Below are positions 22,785 through 35,875 of a stretch of 64,000 nucleotides of DNA, in pieces (within the stretch, counting starts at the first letter, position 1; each line of letters opens with the position of its first letter). The notes under the pieces were generated by a model that saw only the letters and a list, made by a program, of their open reading frames with translations, ran no database searches and had not been told where the DNA came from. Made by a program: the position numbers and the translations under genes. Origin of the DNA: Choanephora cucurbitarum (taxonomy: Eukaryota; Mucoromycota; Mucoromycetes; Mucorales; Choanephoraceae); contig JAIWNI010000039.1 in NCBI GenBank assembly GCA_025331435.1, positions 186,001 to 250,000 of the forward strand, written 5' to 3'.

Positions 22785-25700
22785 ATGTTGGAGTCACTTG
22801 TAGCCAGCATTTTGAACCGCTTCTTGAAGAACTATGTATCAAACTTGAACTACGACCAGCTAAAAATTGGCATGTGGAAAGGCAAGCTACAGATATAAAA
22901 AACATGTTTTTCTTTTTTAAGCAAATTGACCTCAAGTTCCCTGTAGGTGAGGTGCACCTTCGGGACCTTAAGCTTAGACGCGATGCTCTGGATAAATTAG
23001 ATTTACCTATCAATGTCTCAGAAGGTACAGATAGATTTCTAGTGCTTCATCAAGCTTCTAAGGAGAATGAGTATGTAATACTTACGATGTATTTAGGGTT
23101 TTTGGGTGAATTGACGCTAGTGATACCTTGGTCCAATTTACGAAACGAACCTGTCAAGGTTATCATTGACCATGTGTATCTGTTAGCAGAGCCTAAGAGC
23201 GACTCTACTGTAAGAGCATGGCATGCAGAAACGACAATGCTGTTTTTGTCATAGCTAAAAGTTTTGCCTGTAGGTTACTCTTGAGGAAGAGGAAGAGCGT
23301 ATACAAGAATTGAAGCGCCGAAGATTATCAACAGCTGAAATGCTTGAATCACCTGAAGCACAACAACAATCAAAGGAATCAAACAACAAAGGAGGCAATG
23401 GGTTCTTGGCCCAACTGACCACAAAGGTTGTTGACAATTTACAGTTTACCATGAAGAACATTCATATTCGTTACGAAGACAAGATTTCAGATCCAGGCCA
23501 TCCTTTTGCAGCAGGCATTACCCTTAAAGAATTAAGTGCTTTATCAACTGATGAGAACTGGAATCCTAAATTCATCAGTGATCCAACAAGTACAATCAAC
23601 AAGGTGAGTTGATATGTTTGATTTGAGAGCGCACATATGTTGATTTGTATATTTATTGAATTAGCTAGCAACACTTGAATCGTTATCTGTCTATTGGAAC
23701 ACAGACAGCAGATCGCTTGCAGGTATGCATCACGAAGAAGCGGCGCAAGTATTTACAGATTTGGTAAGAAACAACATATTTCAATTATTTGATGTTTGGG
23801 AGACTAATGTATTTCTATAGATTCCGACATCTACAACATCGCCTAAAGAGCATCAGTATATTTTGAAGCCTGTTTCTGGTAAAGGAAAGGTATGTGGCTA
23901 CTTTCTGTTAGGAAAAAAAAAAAGAAGAGAGTTGCTTATTAAACAAGGTTATGTTAGATCAAGCTCAATAAGAATTTTGGGAATGAAGTACCTAAAACAG
24001 ATGTCACTTTATTGTTTGATGAGCTTGCTTTTGGTCTTGATGACCATCAATATAGAGATGCCATCTTAATGATCGATCTTTTCCATGCCAATCTAAAGAA
24101 GAGAAAGGTAAATGAAAGACTCAAGAAAACTGATATAAACTAAATTTTCTTTCCAAAATATAGTATCTCAAGTTTCATCCAGAAAAAGGAAAAACGGCAA
24201 AAACTCATCCTAGAGAGTTTCTTGAATTTGCAGGCAAAGCAATCCTGTCTGAAGTTCATGAAAAGAACTACAAATGGACCTGGGATCACTTTAGGACACG
24301 ACGTGATCAGCGATTAAAGTACATAGAATGCTATGTAGCTGAAAAAACAAAGCGTGCTACAGAGGAGCAATCAAACGAGCTATCTAAGCTAGAGCATGAT
24401 CTAAGCTTCGAAGATATTCGCTTTTATAGGAGTTTGGCAAAATCAAAGATTCGCCGAGAGAAGATTAGAATTGAGAAAGAGAATGAGAAAAAGAAGGCTG
24501 AAACTGCAAAGGCTGGTTGGTGGGGTTGGCTGAGTGGTGCCAATCCTAATACTGATAAGGAAGGATATGAAGATAACAACGATGATGGTGACACAGACTC
24601 AATCCATATTACGGAGGAGCAGAAGAAAGAGCTCTACAATGCTATTGAATACGACGAGGATAAAGCCAGCATTGCATCTGCTGTGGATATACCAAAAGAT
24701 GTATGTTATTATTCATCATCTATTCATCCTTCGACTAAATATCATCTTTGCTTGATTCATGTAATAGACTATCAAATTCCTATTGAAAACAGAGCTCAAA
24801 CGTGGATCATTCACGTTAAAACAAGACATCAAGAAGAAGGAACAAACTGATCTTGTTTCTATCGTGTTTGATGCTGTGAACGTCAATCTTGTTCAGTACA
24901 TTGAGTCCTTGAAAATAGGCGCTGCTCTTGGCGATTTTCAATTATTTGATGGTGCAACTAAGGGTACCATATATCCTCAGCTTATTGGTGTAAAGAAAAG
25001 GAACAGTCGAAAGTAAGTAATAAGGAGAGAAGGTGAGACCAAATCAATACATGCAAATGCTAATTTCAAAATTTTCTACGCCAATCAAGCTCATCATTGT
25101 TGGATATTGAAGACTATTTGAAAGAAGATAAGAGAAGAACGTCCGGCTCATTGATAGATACAAACAGTATCAAGCGCGATGAACCTTTCTTCTCTGTTGT
25201 CTTTGAGAAGAAGCCTCTCAGTAACAAGGCTGACAATGCTATCACTCTTAAAATGAGACACTTGGAGATCATTTATAGTCCTATTGTAATTGCTGGAATA
25301 ATTGATTTCTTCAAGCCTCCAAGTTCAAGAATGGAAAGCGTTAATGCTTTGATAGCTGTTGCAGGTGATACTTTTGAAGAACTCAAGCTTCAAACTAGAG
25401 CTGGTTTAGAGTTTGCACTTGAACACCACACAACACTTGATTTGGATGTAGATATGGACGCACCTATCATCATAGTCCCAGAAAGGTCAGTTTCTTTTAG
25501 TGCTGATTTGATAACATGTCTCATTTTACTTGCGCTTTTAGCCTGACAAGTCAAGATTCATCAGTTATGATTATTGATGCAGGTCACATTAATGTTGATA
25601 GTCAGCTTGCTGATAAGGAAGTCGTTCATGGAATCAAAAGCAAGGACGCTACCACATATAACCAACAAGACATTGATACGTTGGAAAATCTTATGTACGA

Positions 25701-28700
25701 TAAATTCAACTTACAGCTTAGCCAGACCAAAGTGTTAATCGGCAATAACACAAAAGAGTGTTTGTGGCAACTAAACGGCCACCCTCCTCGCAATGGTGTT
25801 GATGCTAGGTTCATTGAGCGTATTGATATGAACTTTTTAATTGAATTATGTATTCTTCCCGGAAAAACAGAATATACCAAGATCAAAGTTTCTGGTCAGT
25901 TACCTTTGCTTTCTATCAATCTATCCGACAGCAAGTATAAGATACTCATGAAGATTGTCGACTTTGCTGTACCAAAAACGGAAGCAGATCCAGATAGCAC
26001 TACAGATAAAACAAGACCTCAACTGAAAACAGCCAGTCCCACAAGCAACAGCAATATCTTAGGTGAACGTCTTTGGGGCTCACAAAATAAGGAAATACTC
26101 TTCCCAGACTCAGACAGTGCTTCCCTCGATAGCCATTTAGGTTCCCAAGGTGGCATCAGTATTTCTACGTCTGATGTCGAACAATTCAAATTGACGTTTA
26201 AGGTCGACAAAGTACTAGCAGCAGTTCATGAAACGCAAAGCATTACTGAAGAAACGCTCTTATGTCACGTACTGCTTGAGAATTTTGAGCTGGCAGTAAT
26301 CACAAGGCCTAACGACTTGTTAGTGGATGTCTCTCTTAAGGCTCTAAGCGTGGAAGATAAAATGGACCATGAAGGCGACTTCCAATATTTAATAACTTCA
26401 GGGATTATTGACAGAAAGCAAACAGTTAGAGATTTAGGCGAAAAGAAACTTGTAGATGTGCACTATATCAAAGCCTCAAAGGATCATCCACAGTTCAGCG
26501 AAGTGTATCAAAGTTACGATCAGACAATCGATGTGTTTCTATCTACCCTTACTGTCGTTGTGACAAGAAAGTCCATATTGAGAATTTATAATTGGATTAT
26601 GAATACTTTTACTGGACCACCTACTCCTCCTGACACAGTTGCTATTTCAGAAGAAGGAGAGGAATATGATGGAGATGTATTTTATGATGAATATTTGAGT
26701 ATAGACGATGAACAAGCTTCAAACTCTCAGCCCAAGGACAAGCTAAAAGTTGCTATTGTAAAGCCTGAAGTCACACTGAAGCCTGATAGTAACCGCATGA
26801 AGGTAGCCATTCATATGGACGGCGTCAATTTGGTTTTGAACAATGAAGGAAAACGTTTGGGTACTGTTGAATTGAGCTTTGGCGAGTTATTGATTTTGCT
26901 TGAGCCAAACACAATTGAGGTTAATGGAAAATTTGGCAACTTTACCTTGTCAGATGACACAAAAACATCAAATTCCAACAATAGCAGCAGCGAAATCCTT
27001 TCGTCTAATGACACAAAACCAATAGTGCCTAGCACTTATATCATTAGCATTGTAGGTGATGCGCTGGCAGACTTCAAATACAAAACTTACGACACCAAAT
27101 CATCTGATTTTCCTGGGTTCAATCAGAAGTTCATTTTACGTATGGGTGCTATTCAAATTTTGATGACTGACTCAGTCAAACCTACTCTCAGCTTTTTGCA
27201 AGAATTTTTGGAGATGAAGACAGTTTACGATGCTGCTCGATTGACTGCAATGGAAACTGCACAACAGTATCAAGAAGGGAATAGTCGTTTCCATTTTGAT
27301 ATTGGCATAAAGAGTCCAGTAGTTATTTTTCCAGCTGACAAAAGCCAAAAAACGGAAACTTTGATTGCTCATCTTGGTGAGATTAGAGCAAGGAATGAAT
27401 TTACTACTGTTTCGAGATACGATCTGAAGAATCTTCAAGAACCTGTCTCGGTACCAATTACACATATTATATGCGGTCTGTATGATATCAGTTTACGATC
27501 AGCTCCTGAGCCCCACAATACTTCCACAGAGTCAACTGAAAATGAATCCCCAATCATCGACGACTTGGATATTGTCTTTGATATCAAGAGTATTGAGGAT
27601 ACCAAGTATAATGTTGGCCCTGCGACACAAGTAGAAGGAAACATATCTGATGTTGGCATGAAGCTCACTGAAATACAGTACAAGACATTGCTTGAAACCT
27701 GGTACTTAATCCAGCGTGATTTTCTTTCTGCACCTACAACGGATGATCATGAGAATGTAGACAAAGAGCAAAATGATGGAGATCCTGGCGATCTAAACAA
27801 GCCTAAAGATGGATCACAACGTGAAACCGTGTCTGCAACAAGCTCTTCCCAATCACATTCATCTTCGAACACAGAGATTTCTAAGAACATAGACTTAGAA
27901 GCCAATATTAACCTCAGTCTATCAGTTAAGCTCAGTACTGTATGTCTTGAAATATTTACAGACAGAGAAGACAAAGATAAGGAAGGATTAGTCATGACGG
28001 ACAACTATGCGCTATCGAGGTTAGCTTTTAACAACATCAGTTTGAAGATGCAAAGCAATTCCGACGAATCGATGTTGATGGAAGTAAGCATGCAATCTAT
28101 TAGCTTTTCTGACACAAGAATGGAGTCCAAGTCAAAGTTTAAAGAGATTCTTCCTGCAAACGAAATGGAAGGACCCCAATTTCAGTTCAAAATGCTTTCT
28201 TTCAAGCATCAAAACGTGCCTATCACGGATATGAATGTTACTGTAGATAGTCCTAAAATAGTCCTTTCTTTAGACTACTTGTTCTTGCTCAAAGATTTCT
28301 TTATGAGTCCATTTGTTGTAATAGAGCCAACTGAAGCACAGAAATACGCACAGTCCCATAGTAGAGCTGACAACAATGAGCAAATAAAACAACAGAAAGC
28401 AAGTCAAGCCACAGCTACAGCAATTCACCTCAATGTTAATGTGGTAAATCTTCAAGTGCTTTGCCTTGCAACACCAGAAAGAGAATCATCCGAAGCAGTG
28501 ATTCTCTCGTTCAACCAACTCAAGGTCATTCAGAAGACAAACTTGCAGGTTGACTTGAATGGTATTGGTATGGTCCTATGTCGCATGGACAATGTGGAGG
28601 AGTCGACTATGCATTTTGTTGAGAAGTTTGATGTGATATTAAAGGTCGACAATGCTTCTACTAGTCCTATCCACAACTTGACCTCCATAATGCTAAATGT

Positions 28701-31700
28701 TCAGCAGATTGTACTTCGCTTGTCTTATCAAGATCTTATGCTAATCACAACCATTGCTAATAAGGTGATGGCCCTTATGGGTGCACCTAATGCTAACGAT
28801 GCACCTAAGCCTTCAGTATCAGATGATGCCTCCGAAATTGCAGCACTGCCGCCTAACATTATTGTGGCAGACGATGCTAGTTCGACGGAGTTACATGATA
28901 ATGATTCCTCACCATCAAGAGCAAAAGGAATTGAACCATTTATAGTTATGTCTAAAGAAAAAGTAAGTTGTTATTAACGAAATGACACGTAGCTCAAAAT
29001 TAGGTGTGCTAACAACGCTGCTTTAGTTGGTTGCCACATTCGAAGGTGTCCAAGTAATCTTGATAGAAGACTTACATGATCTACCATTTGTTGACGTCCA
29101 TGTTAGCTCTTTTACTGCCAAGGCTTCTGACTGGTCACGATCAATTGCAGCAGACGTTGACATAGACTTGAGGGCTAATAACTTCAACTTCAAGAACTCA
29201 CATTGGGAGCCTATAATTGAGCCATGGACTTTCTGTATCAAAGTACGGCAAGATTCGACTGACAAATCAACACATGTAGCATTGAACTCTGAGCACCTTT
29301 TGACATTTAATTTCACACACGCTTTCCTCGAAAGCTTATTAGCTATATCTGAAACACTTTCAGAAATCAAGGTAAATAATATATTTGCCAATTCATGCCT
29401 AATAATAACCTTTTTTGTATTTCTAAAAACACAATAGCCTTTGGCAGAAACAGCCCAAGTACAGGTGAAGCCCTATTTACTTAGAAACTTTACTGGCTAT
29501 AACTTGCAATTATGGAACATGTCTGATGATGCTGAGAAGGCAAAGACTGAAATTCATGAATTGCCTCAAGGAGAAACTATGACCTGGACATTCAGAGATT
29601 GGAAGAAGCGAAGAGAGAGAATCAATTTGGGAGAAAACCAATTTGGCTTGAGACTGCAGCATTATGAATGGGAGAAGCTTTTACACATTCCTGTTGATAG
29701 AGAAGGCGAATTTGCGTATCGCCTAAGACCTACCATCAACGGTATTGATCATCGCTTGATTGTTGATATTCATCTGCATAACCATGTGAAGTACGTCACG
29801 TTTAGAAGTGGGCTTTCAATCGAAAATACTCTAACAGAGTCAGTCCAACTTGCTATTGTGAACAAGGACCGCAAGTTACAGTCAGACATTATCAACCTTG
29901 AGAGTAAGGAGATTTACAATGTGCCTATTGCATTGTCATATAGCTATTGGATCCTGATTCGACCTTCGGATCAATATGAATGGTCAAAACATATGCTAAT
30001 GTGGTCAGATCTTTTAATGCCAAGTTTCCCCAAATACGTTGAGTGCCCTTCTGTAGCAAGCGACCAGGCAGCTTACAATTACCAACTCAATCCTGTCATA
30101 GATAAAACAAACTTACTTGCAAAGCGATACCCAATGATGAAAATACAAATCTGCCCACCAATCCAAGTGGAGAACCTGCTGCCTTTTGATTTCAACTTGA
30201 CACTGACTGAAGAAGCTACTAGCAGGAAGTATTATATTCCTATCGAAAGTGGCAAAATTGCTCATTTGTATAACATCAAAAACGACGCATCTGTTAGTGT
30301 ACAAGTTGAGATTAAATCGGATCGATACAATATTAGCGAATCCACAACAATTACTGCCACGCCTAACTTTTCAGTAGCAGGCAAACCACTTGTCATTAGA
30401 GATCAGAATGATGTTCCTACTAATTTGAAGTTGAACGTTTCTCGTACAACAAGCACAGCTGACACTCTAAACATAGCTGTATATGCACCCTACCTCATCA
30501 TAAACAAATCGGGATTAGACATCAGTCTCCGAAGTCGTCAGAGTTACCGCCAAGCTAATACACATGTTGAGGAGATTCCTGCCTATAAAGAAGGCCAAGC
30601 AATTGTTCCTGCCATATTTTCATACCCTGATTCCAGTCACCAAAATCGGGCTCAAATTTCCATCAACAAGTCTAAATGGAGTGATCCCATCAGCTTTGAA
30701 GCTGTTGGCAACAGTCAAGATGTAACTTTACTCTCAAAAACAGATAATCTTGCTAGACATGCAGGCATCAAGGTAGAAGAAGGGTTAGGCGTACTGCGTC
30801 TCACAAAAATTGTTACTATCACACCTCGATACATCTTGAAGAACAACACTCGACTAGGACTTACCCTTTGCGAATTTGGAGAAGAATCAAGTATCACCAT
30901 CGATCCTGACAACAAACTCGCTCTATACCAAACAAGCAAATCTAGTGTCAGGTGGCTTTGCTTGAAGCTACATAATGTAGAAAGCAACTGGTCAGCCCCT
31001 TTTGACATTCAAGAAATTGGAAAAACCTTTGTCAAGGTTGAAAGAGGAGACGGATCTTTGCCTTATCTGATCAGAGTATTAACACATATTAGGGACTCAA
31101 GCATTTACATCACATTTAATTTGGAAGAAGAATGGCCATATTGTATTATTAACAAATCAAGTGTGGAAGTATCATTCAAACAAGACGAAGTCGAAATTGA
31201 TGATTACAGTCTTACCAACCGTCAAAAGAAGGCACTAAAGCTTCCTTCCGAATCATCACTTTCTCCTGGCAACAAAGTACAGTATTCATGGGATATTCCT
31301 GTCGCTAAAGACAAGCGACTCTATTTGCGTGTGGGCAATCGTCATCGCAGTGTTAATTTCCAAGCTATTGGAATGCAAGTTCCTTTCCGTTATGCAAAGC
31401 AGCGCGATGTGTCTCATGGCTACGATGCACTTGCAATTGAAGTTATGGCAGATAATTCTGCACTCGTTCTGCTTTTGACTGACTATGACAAATCGAAGAA
31501 TATTTATCGCCCCAAGTCATCAGCAGCTTCCACTTTGGCATCAACATCCCGAGAAGGAAGCATCCGAGATTCGTTTGAGACCATTGACGTTCAGCATATC
31601 GTTAACTATGTGATTGAGTTCAAGCTGGCAGGATTCGGTATTTCGATAATTAACCGCCATGCCCAAGTAAGTTAATCTCCAGGACTCGGTAAGGCTTCTT

Positions 31701-33949
31701 TGTTGGTTAAACTCTTTTTGATTTATATAGGAATTAGCCTATGCAACGATCAAAGGTCTTGATCTGAAATACACTGATTCAAATATGTATCAGTCTATTC
31801 GACTTGGTCTCAGATGGCTTCAGGTATACACAAAAAAAGTTGTGATAATACATTATTTTTACTGATAATTATTGTTTGCCTTGTGAACAAATAATCAGAT
31901 CGACAATCAACTATACAGTTCTACTTATCCTATACTTTGTTATCCTACAACTCTCCCAAAAGTTGCCCACGAATCATCAGCTCATCCTGCTCTACATATT
32001 GCATTGGACAAAGTCAAAGATGATCGTAAGCTAAATAGGTTTAGATGAAAAAAAAGGGGACTTATTTCGAAACATTTGTTTAATTTTAGGCCATGGTGTT
32101 CAATATTTCAAGACTTTCTCAATCCTTCTACAAGAATTGTCTTTTGAAATTGACGAAGACTTTTTGTATGCTCTGATGGATTTTGCTCAATTTGATAGCG
32201 AATCTAAGCCCTTGTTGAGTCAGTAAGTACATGCAGTAAATTGGAGGTAGAAGGCGTAACAGTAATACTAAGGTTTGCTATATTTTCTTAAAAAAAAAGG
32301 AATGCCATTTTTGTTATGAAGATTGAAGAGCCTGTAGCAGATAAAGAAGATGCGCTTTATTACTTTGAAGAATTCTGTATTCAACCTATGCGATTGAATT
32401 TATCCTTTGTAAGAACTGACAATGTTAACGAAACAAACTCAAAGTAAGTCATATCCAGATGTTATCTGATCTAGAAATCCATTTATTTATCGGATACATC
32501 TTTTGCATTTAGTGCATCAAACAAGAACTCGCCTGTTGGTTACGTCTTCAATGTTCTCACTATGACACTCGGTAACATAAATGTAAGCTTGTAATCTTGT
32601 TATCATGCTTATGTAGCCACCCCATAACCATCTATTACAATAGGATGCCCCCATCAAGCTGAATGCACTAATGGTTGAAAATCTTCGGGCAAGTTCAGAA
32701 GACTTAACTGCCCGAATCATGTTACACTACAAGGATCAGATTGTCTATCAAGTCCATCGCGTTTTGGGAAGTATCGACATCCTTGGTAATCCTGTAGGCT
32801 TGTTTAATACACTTAGCTCTGGCTTCGGTGAGCTATTTTATGAGCCATATCAAGGCTTCATAATGAGTGATAGACCTCAAGATTTAGGTATTGGTATTGC
32901 AAAGGTAAAAAAGAAGAAAAAGATTAGGATTGTTATAAAGCGACAATGTTACTTAACAAACTTGTTTTTCTTGAAGGGTGTTGGAGGCTTTGTGAAGAAG
33001 GGTTTGTTTGGTATCACCGATAGCATGAGCCGATTCACAGGAAGCTTAGGTAAAGGTCTTTCAGCAGCTACAATGGACAAGAAATTCCAAGATAAGCGAC
33101 GTATGAATCTGACGCGTAATAAGCCTACACATGCTATATACGGTGTTACTCAAGGTGTTGGTTACTTTGGAACAAGTGTAGCAAGTGGTTTTGCTGGCCT
33201 TGTAGTAGGTTCAACAAGGAATATATATATATGCTACGTTCAATGATTTTTAATGCTAAAAAAATAGAAACGTCCCATTGAAGGTGCAGAATCAGGCGGT
33301 GTTACAGGATTTGTGGGAGGCGTTGGCAAGGGCCTTGTTGGGTAAAGTCCATACTAATTTCATATAGTGAACGACATAATATTGACTCTCTTGTTACTAT
33401 AGTGCATTCACAAAACCTGTGGTCGGGTTTTTGGATATGGCCAGTAATATCACAGCAGGTATCCGAGAGACAACTACTGTATTCGAAGGTGGCGATCTTA
33501 AGCGTGAGAGACTTCCTCGTTTTACTGGCAAAGATGGCATCATCACAGTAAGTGTTGTCTTTTTCTAGAATTAGAAAGATTGATTGACGACTTTTGCTTA
33601 GTCTTATTCGCAAAGAGAAGCACTTGGTCAAATGTGGCTCAAGGAGATGGAAAGTGGCAAGTTTTCTCACGAAAACTATTTAGCTCACAGCACTCTAGAA
33701 AACGACGAGACCATTGCCATTCTCACATACACTCGCATTTTAGTCGTTCGCGCAGACAACCTAAAGTTGAATTACATAATTCCACTTGAGCAAATCAAGT
33801 CTGCGGCTGTATGTGCTGAAGGGGTTCAACTACAATTTAAGAGCAATCATCAAGTTTTGGCTATAAGCGAAAGTACCAAACGAGAATGGTTTGCGAGAAT
33901 TATTGAACAAACCTTAGAGCAGTGCAAAGAGGAGTTGGAAAAGCAATAA
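22785..33949 (+). CDS. vps13: VPS13 bridge-like lipid-transfer protein
   Basis: VPS13 is a rod-shaped lipid channel at organelle contact sites. I read about 23 exons giving roughly 3,240 residues, close to yeast Vps13. The start at 22785 gives MLESLVASILNRFLKNYVSNL, the chorein N-terminus. The exon joins WKG|EVHLRDLKLRRDALDKL, NVSEG|FLGELTLVIPW and DST|VTLEEEEE restore the conserved segment. Exon 11 (25542-28962) holds most of the repeating groove. Exon 13 (29438-31666) holds the VAB/SHR-BD repeats. The 3' exons carry the ATG2-like region (GVGGFVKKGLFG, EGAESGGVTGF, GKGLVGAFTKPVVG). The last exon (from 33601) is the PH-like end. The first intron (22882-22946) uses a GC donor. Several internal splice points are approximate. 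The family assignment is firm. Confidence 0.96.
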
Positions 33950-34022
33950 GACAATAAACATTAAATGTTTTTAGCAAGCAGAATTATGTTAATTGATGAA
34001 ATTATGACAAAAAAAAGTTTAT

Positions 34023-35316
34023 TTAAACAGAGGCTTGAGGAACGGGTTCAACAAAGTCCTTGGAGGCCTTGGCACCAGTGTCATCACCAGCAGCAGCGGC
34101 ACCACCGTGAAGAGCCAAGAGAGCAGAGACATCGAACTTGGGAGCCTTGAGGATCTTGACCTTACGGGTGTAGGTGTTTTGGAGAGGGTAGATACCTTGA
34201 CAGGCCTTTTCAATACGGACAGCGATAGCATCTTGAGCGGATTGAGAGGCAGATGAGGTAACCTTGGCAACCAATTCCTTCAAGTCACAAGCAGCAGCTT
34301 CTTCAGTCATGATCTCGAACATCTTCTTACGGATTTGACGAATTTGAGCAGAAGTAGCGTAGGTGGTCTTCTTGATTTGGTTACGACGACGAGCAGTGAA
34401 GGAGATGGCAAAGAGACGGACGAGGTAGCCGTCGGTGGTCTTGACATCAACGAAAGCTTCAATCAAAGATTGCCACTTCTTGACCATGGAACGGAGCTTG
34501 TCGGTGGTCATATCCATACGGTAGAAGTTGGTGAGACAATTCTTACCTTGGATTTCGTCAACCTTCAATTGGATCTTACGGAAAGAACGAGCTTCGTCCT
34601 TGGAGAGGTCACCGAGGGACATCTCAACGACACGACCGTGGAGAGAGTCGTTGGCGTTACGGAGACCTTGAGTACGGTTGACAAGAGTCTTACCGACTTG
34701 ACGGACATCAAACATAGAGGGAGCCTTGATGTCATACCAGTCCTTACGGGTGAAGGGGTCAACACTAAGGAAAAAAAAGAAATTAACATCTCATGCTAAG
34801 TCTATTTCCTTATGCAATTTTGAACAGTCCATAATCAAAGCGAGATCAACCCAACTAAGCATATTGACATTGATCTCTAATTCAGGCGATGTTTTAATGT
34901 GTTGTAAAGTTGAAATGAAACCTAGTCTTTGTGTGTGTAGATGTACTGCGTCGTTGTGGAGTTCATGATCTTGAAATAATGGCAAGTTTGTTACTGATTC
35001 GATGTCACTATCTGTATTGTGTCGATCTCGCTTTGATATGGATAGCAAAGTGTAAACTATGTCTAATTGATTTTTGTGAACTTACACCTTCTTCTTCAAA
35101 CCCTTCTTTCCTTTTGAAAGACGCCTGTGTAAGTAAAGTATATTAGCACATCATGACCCATTAATGCATTTCTAACAATGTGATGCTTACTTGTTCTTGC
35201 CGACAGCTATAGACCATAAAGAAGAGATATTGAACAAAATGAAACCGTTAGTATCATGGACGTTACAATCAATTCCTATTTCCAAATAGATGGATGGATG
35301 CCTTCCACATACCCAT
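34023..35316 (-). CDS. rps1: 40S ribosomal protein S1 (eS1, S3a family)
   Basis: Four exons join in frame to 266 residues: 35313-35316, 35191-35206, 35086-35124 and 34023-34764. The protein begins [32 protein letters not shown], the eS1 N-terminus, and continues with [16 protein letters not shown] and [15 protein letters not shown]. The first coding exon is only four bases (ATGG), the second 16. Intron 3 (34765-35085, 321 bases) is far longer than the genome's usual 50-70 bases and carries complementary arms. A long first or second intron is common in ribosomal protein genes. The gene is divergent from rps30 across 298 bases, so the two probably share a promoter. Its stop lies 73 bases from the vps13 stop, convergently. 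The eS1 protein sits at the mRNA exit side of the small subunit. Confidence 0.97.
34826..35044. repeat. Complementary arms within the rps1 intron
   Basis: Two inverted segments lie inside the 321-base rps1 intron. The core ATCAAAGCGAGATC (34834-34847) is exactly complementary to GATCTCGCTTTGAT (35024-35037). Flanks extend imperfect pairing to about 34826-34853 and 35019-35044. Folding would loop out about 176 bases and bring the donor and branch region closer. Confidence 0.75.
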
Positions 35317-35614
35317 ATTATCGATTAAGAAGGAGTATTCAACGGTTCTAGAGTTGATGGGTACCTTCAGGCAAAGAGCGGACTATCAAACAATTGCGTA
35401 GAAGTCACGGAGCATGAGTATACTCTGAGCCCGGTCGATTTGCTTGCTTGCAATGGGCTTTTGGGTCTGTTGGGTCATTTGTGTTGACAATTCCGGGCCG
35501 GACAGTACTGTCTCCGGGATCTGAGCACATATTTTTTTCTTGCGAAGTTGTATAACAACTACAAGCAATACTCCACATAAAGATCTTTCTCTTTGTAGAT
35601 TTTAATCATCCAAT
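35317..35614. promoter_or_regulatory. Shared divergent promoter of rps1 and rps30
   Basis: The 298 bases between the two start codons must hold both promoters. AGTCACGG at 35403-35410 resembles the HomolD box (CAGTCACA type) that drives ribosomal protein genes in fission yeast. CCGG-rich blocks (CCCGG, CCGGGCCGG, CCGGG) lie near 35440-35520, and a pyrimidine-rich start region (TCTTTCTCTTTG) sits just before rps30. The motif roles are inference. Confidence 0.6.
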
Positions 35615-35875
35615 ATGGTAACATACATCAAACATCCAACAACCATCCACATCCATCTGACATGAATCCACAAAAAATAGGGTAAAGTTCACGGTTCTTT
35701 GGCTCGTGCCGGTAAGGTCAAGTCTCAAACTCCCAAGGTCGCTAAGCAAGAAAAGAAGAAGGCCAAGACTGGTCGTGCTAAGAAGAGACAAGTCTACAAC
35801 CGTCGCTTCGTCAACATCACCTCTCAAATCGGTGGCAAGCGCAGAATGAACCCTGCTCCTACTGCTGGTCCTTAA
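35615..35875 (+). CDS. rps30: 40S ribosomal protein S30 (eS30)
   Basis: Two exons, 35615-35617 (just the ATG) and 35681-35875, are split by a 63-base GT-AG intron. They give 65 residues: [20 protein letters not shown], then [18 protein letters not shown] and [19 protein letters not shown]. This is the fungal eS30 form without the N-terminal ubiquitin-like fusion found in animals. The start is fixed by the need to supply Met before GKVHGS. The reading frame is too short and too split to be found without splicing. It shares the upstream region with rps1, giving coordinated expression of two small-subunit proteins. Confidence 0.96.

Noticed and set aside
22625..23254. Long plus-strand open frame at the 5' end of vps13
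   Set aside because: It reads through the GC-AG and following introns. The conserved chorein start lies in another frame from 22785; only the 3' part coincides with real exons.
34335..34799. 154-codon plus-strand frame
   Set aside because: It is antisense to rps1 exon 4, where high codon bias of the ribosomal gene keeps the opposite strand open.
35386..35568. 60-codon minus-strand frame in the rps1/rps30 promoter
   Set aside because: It lies in the shared promoter. Both flanking genes have well-defined starts and the frame has no recognisable content.
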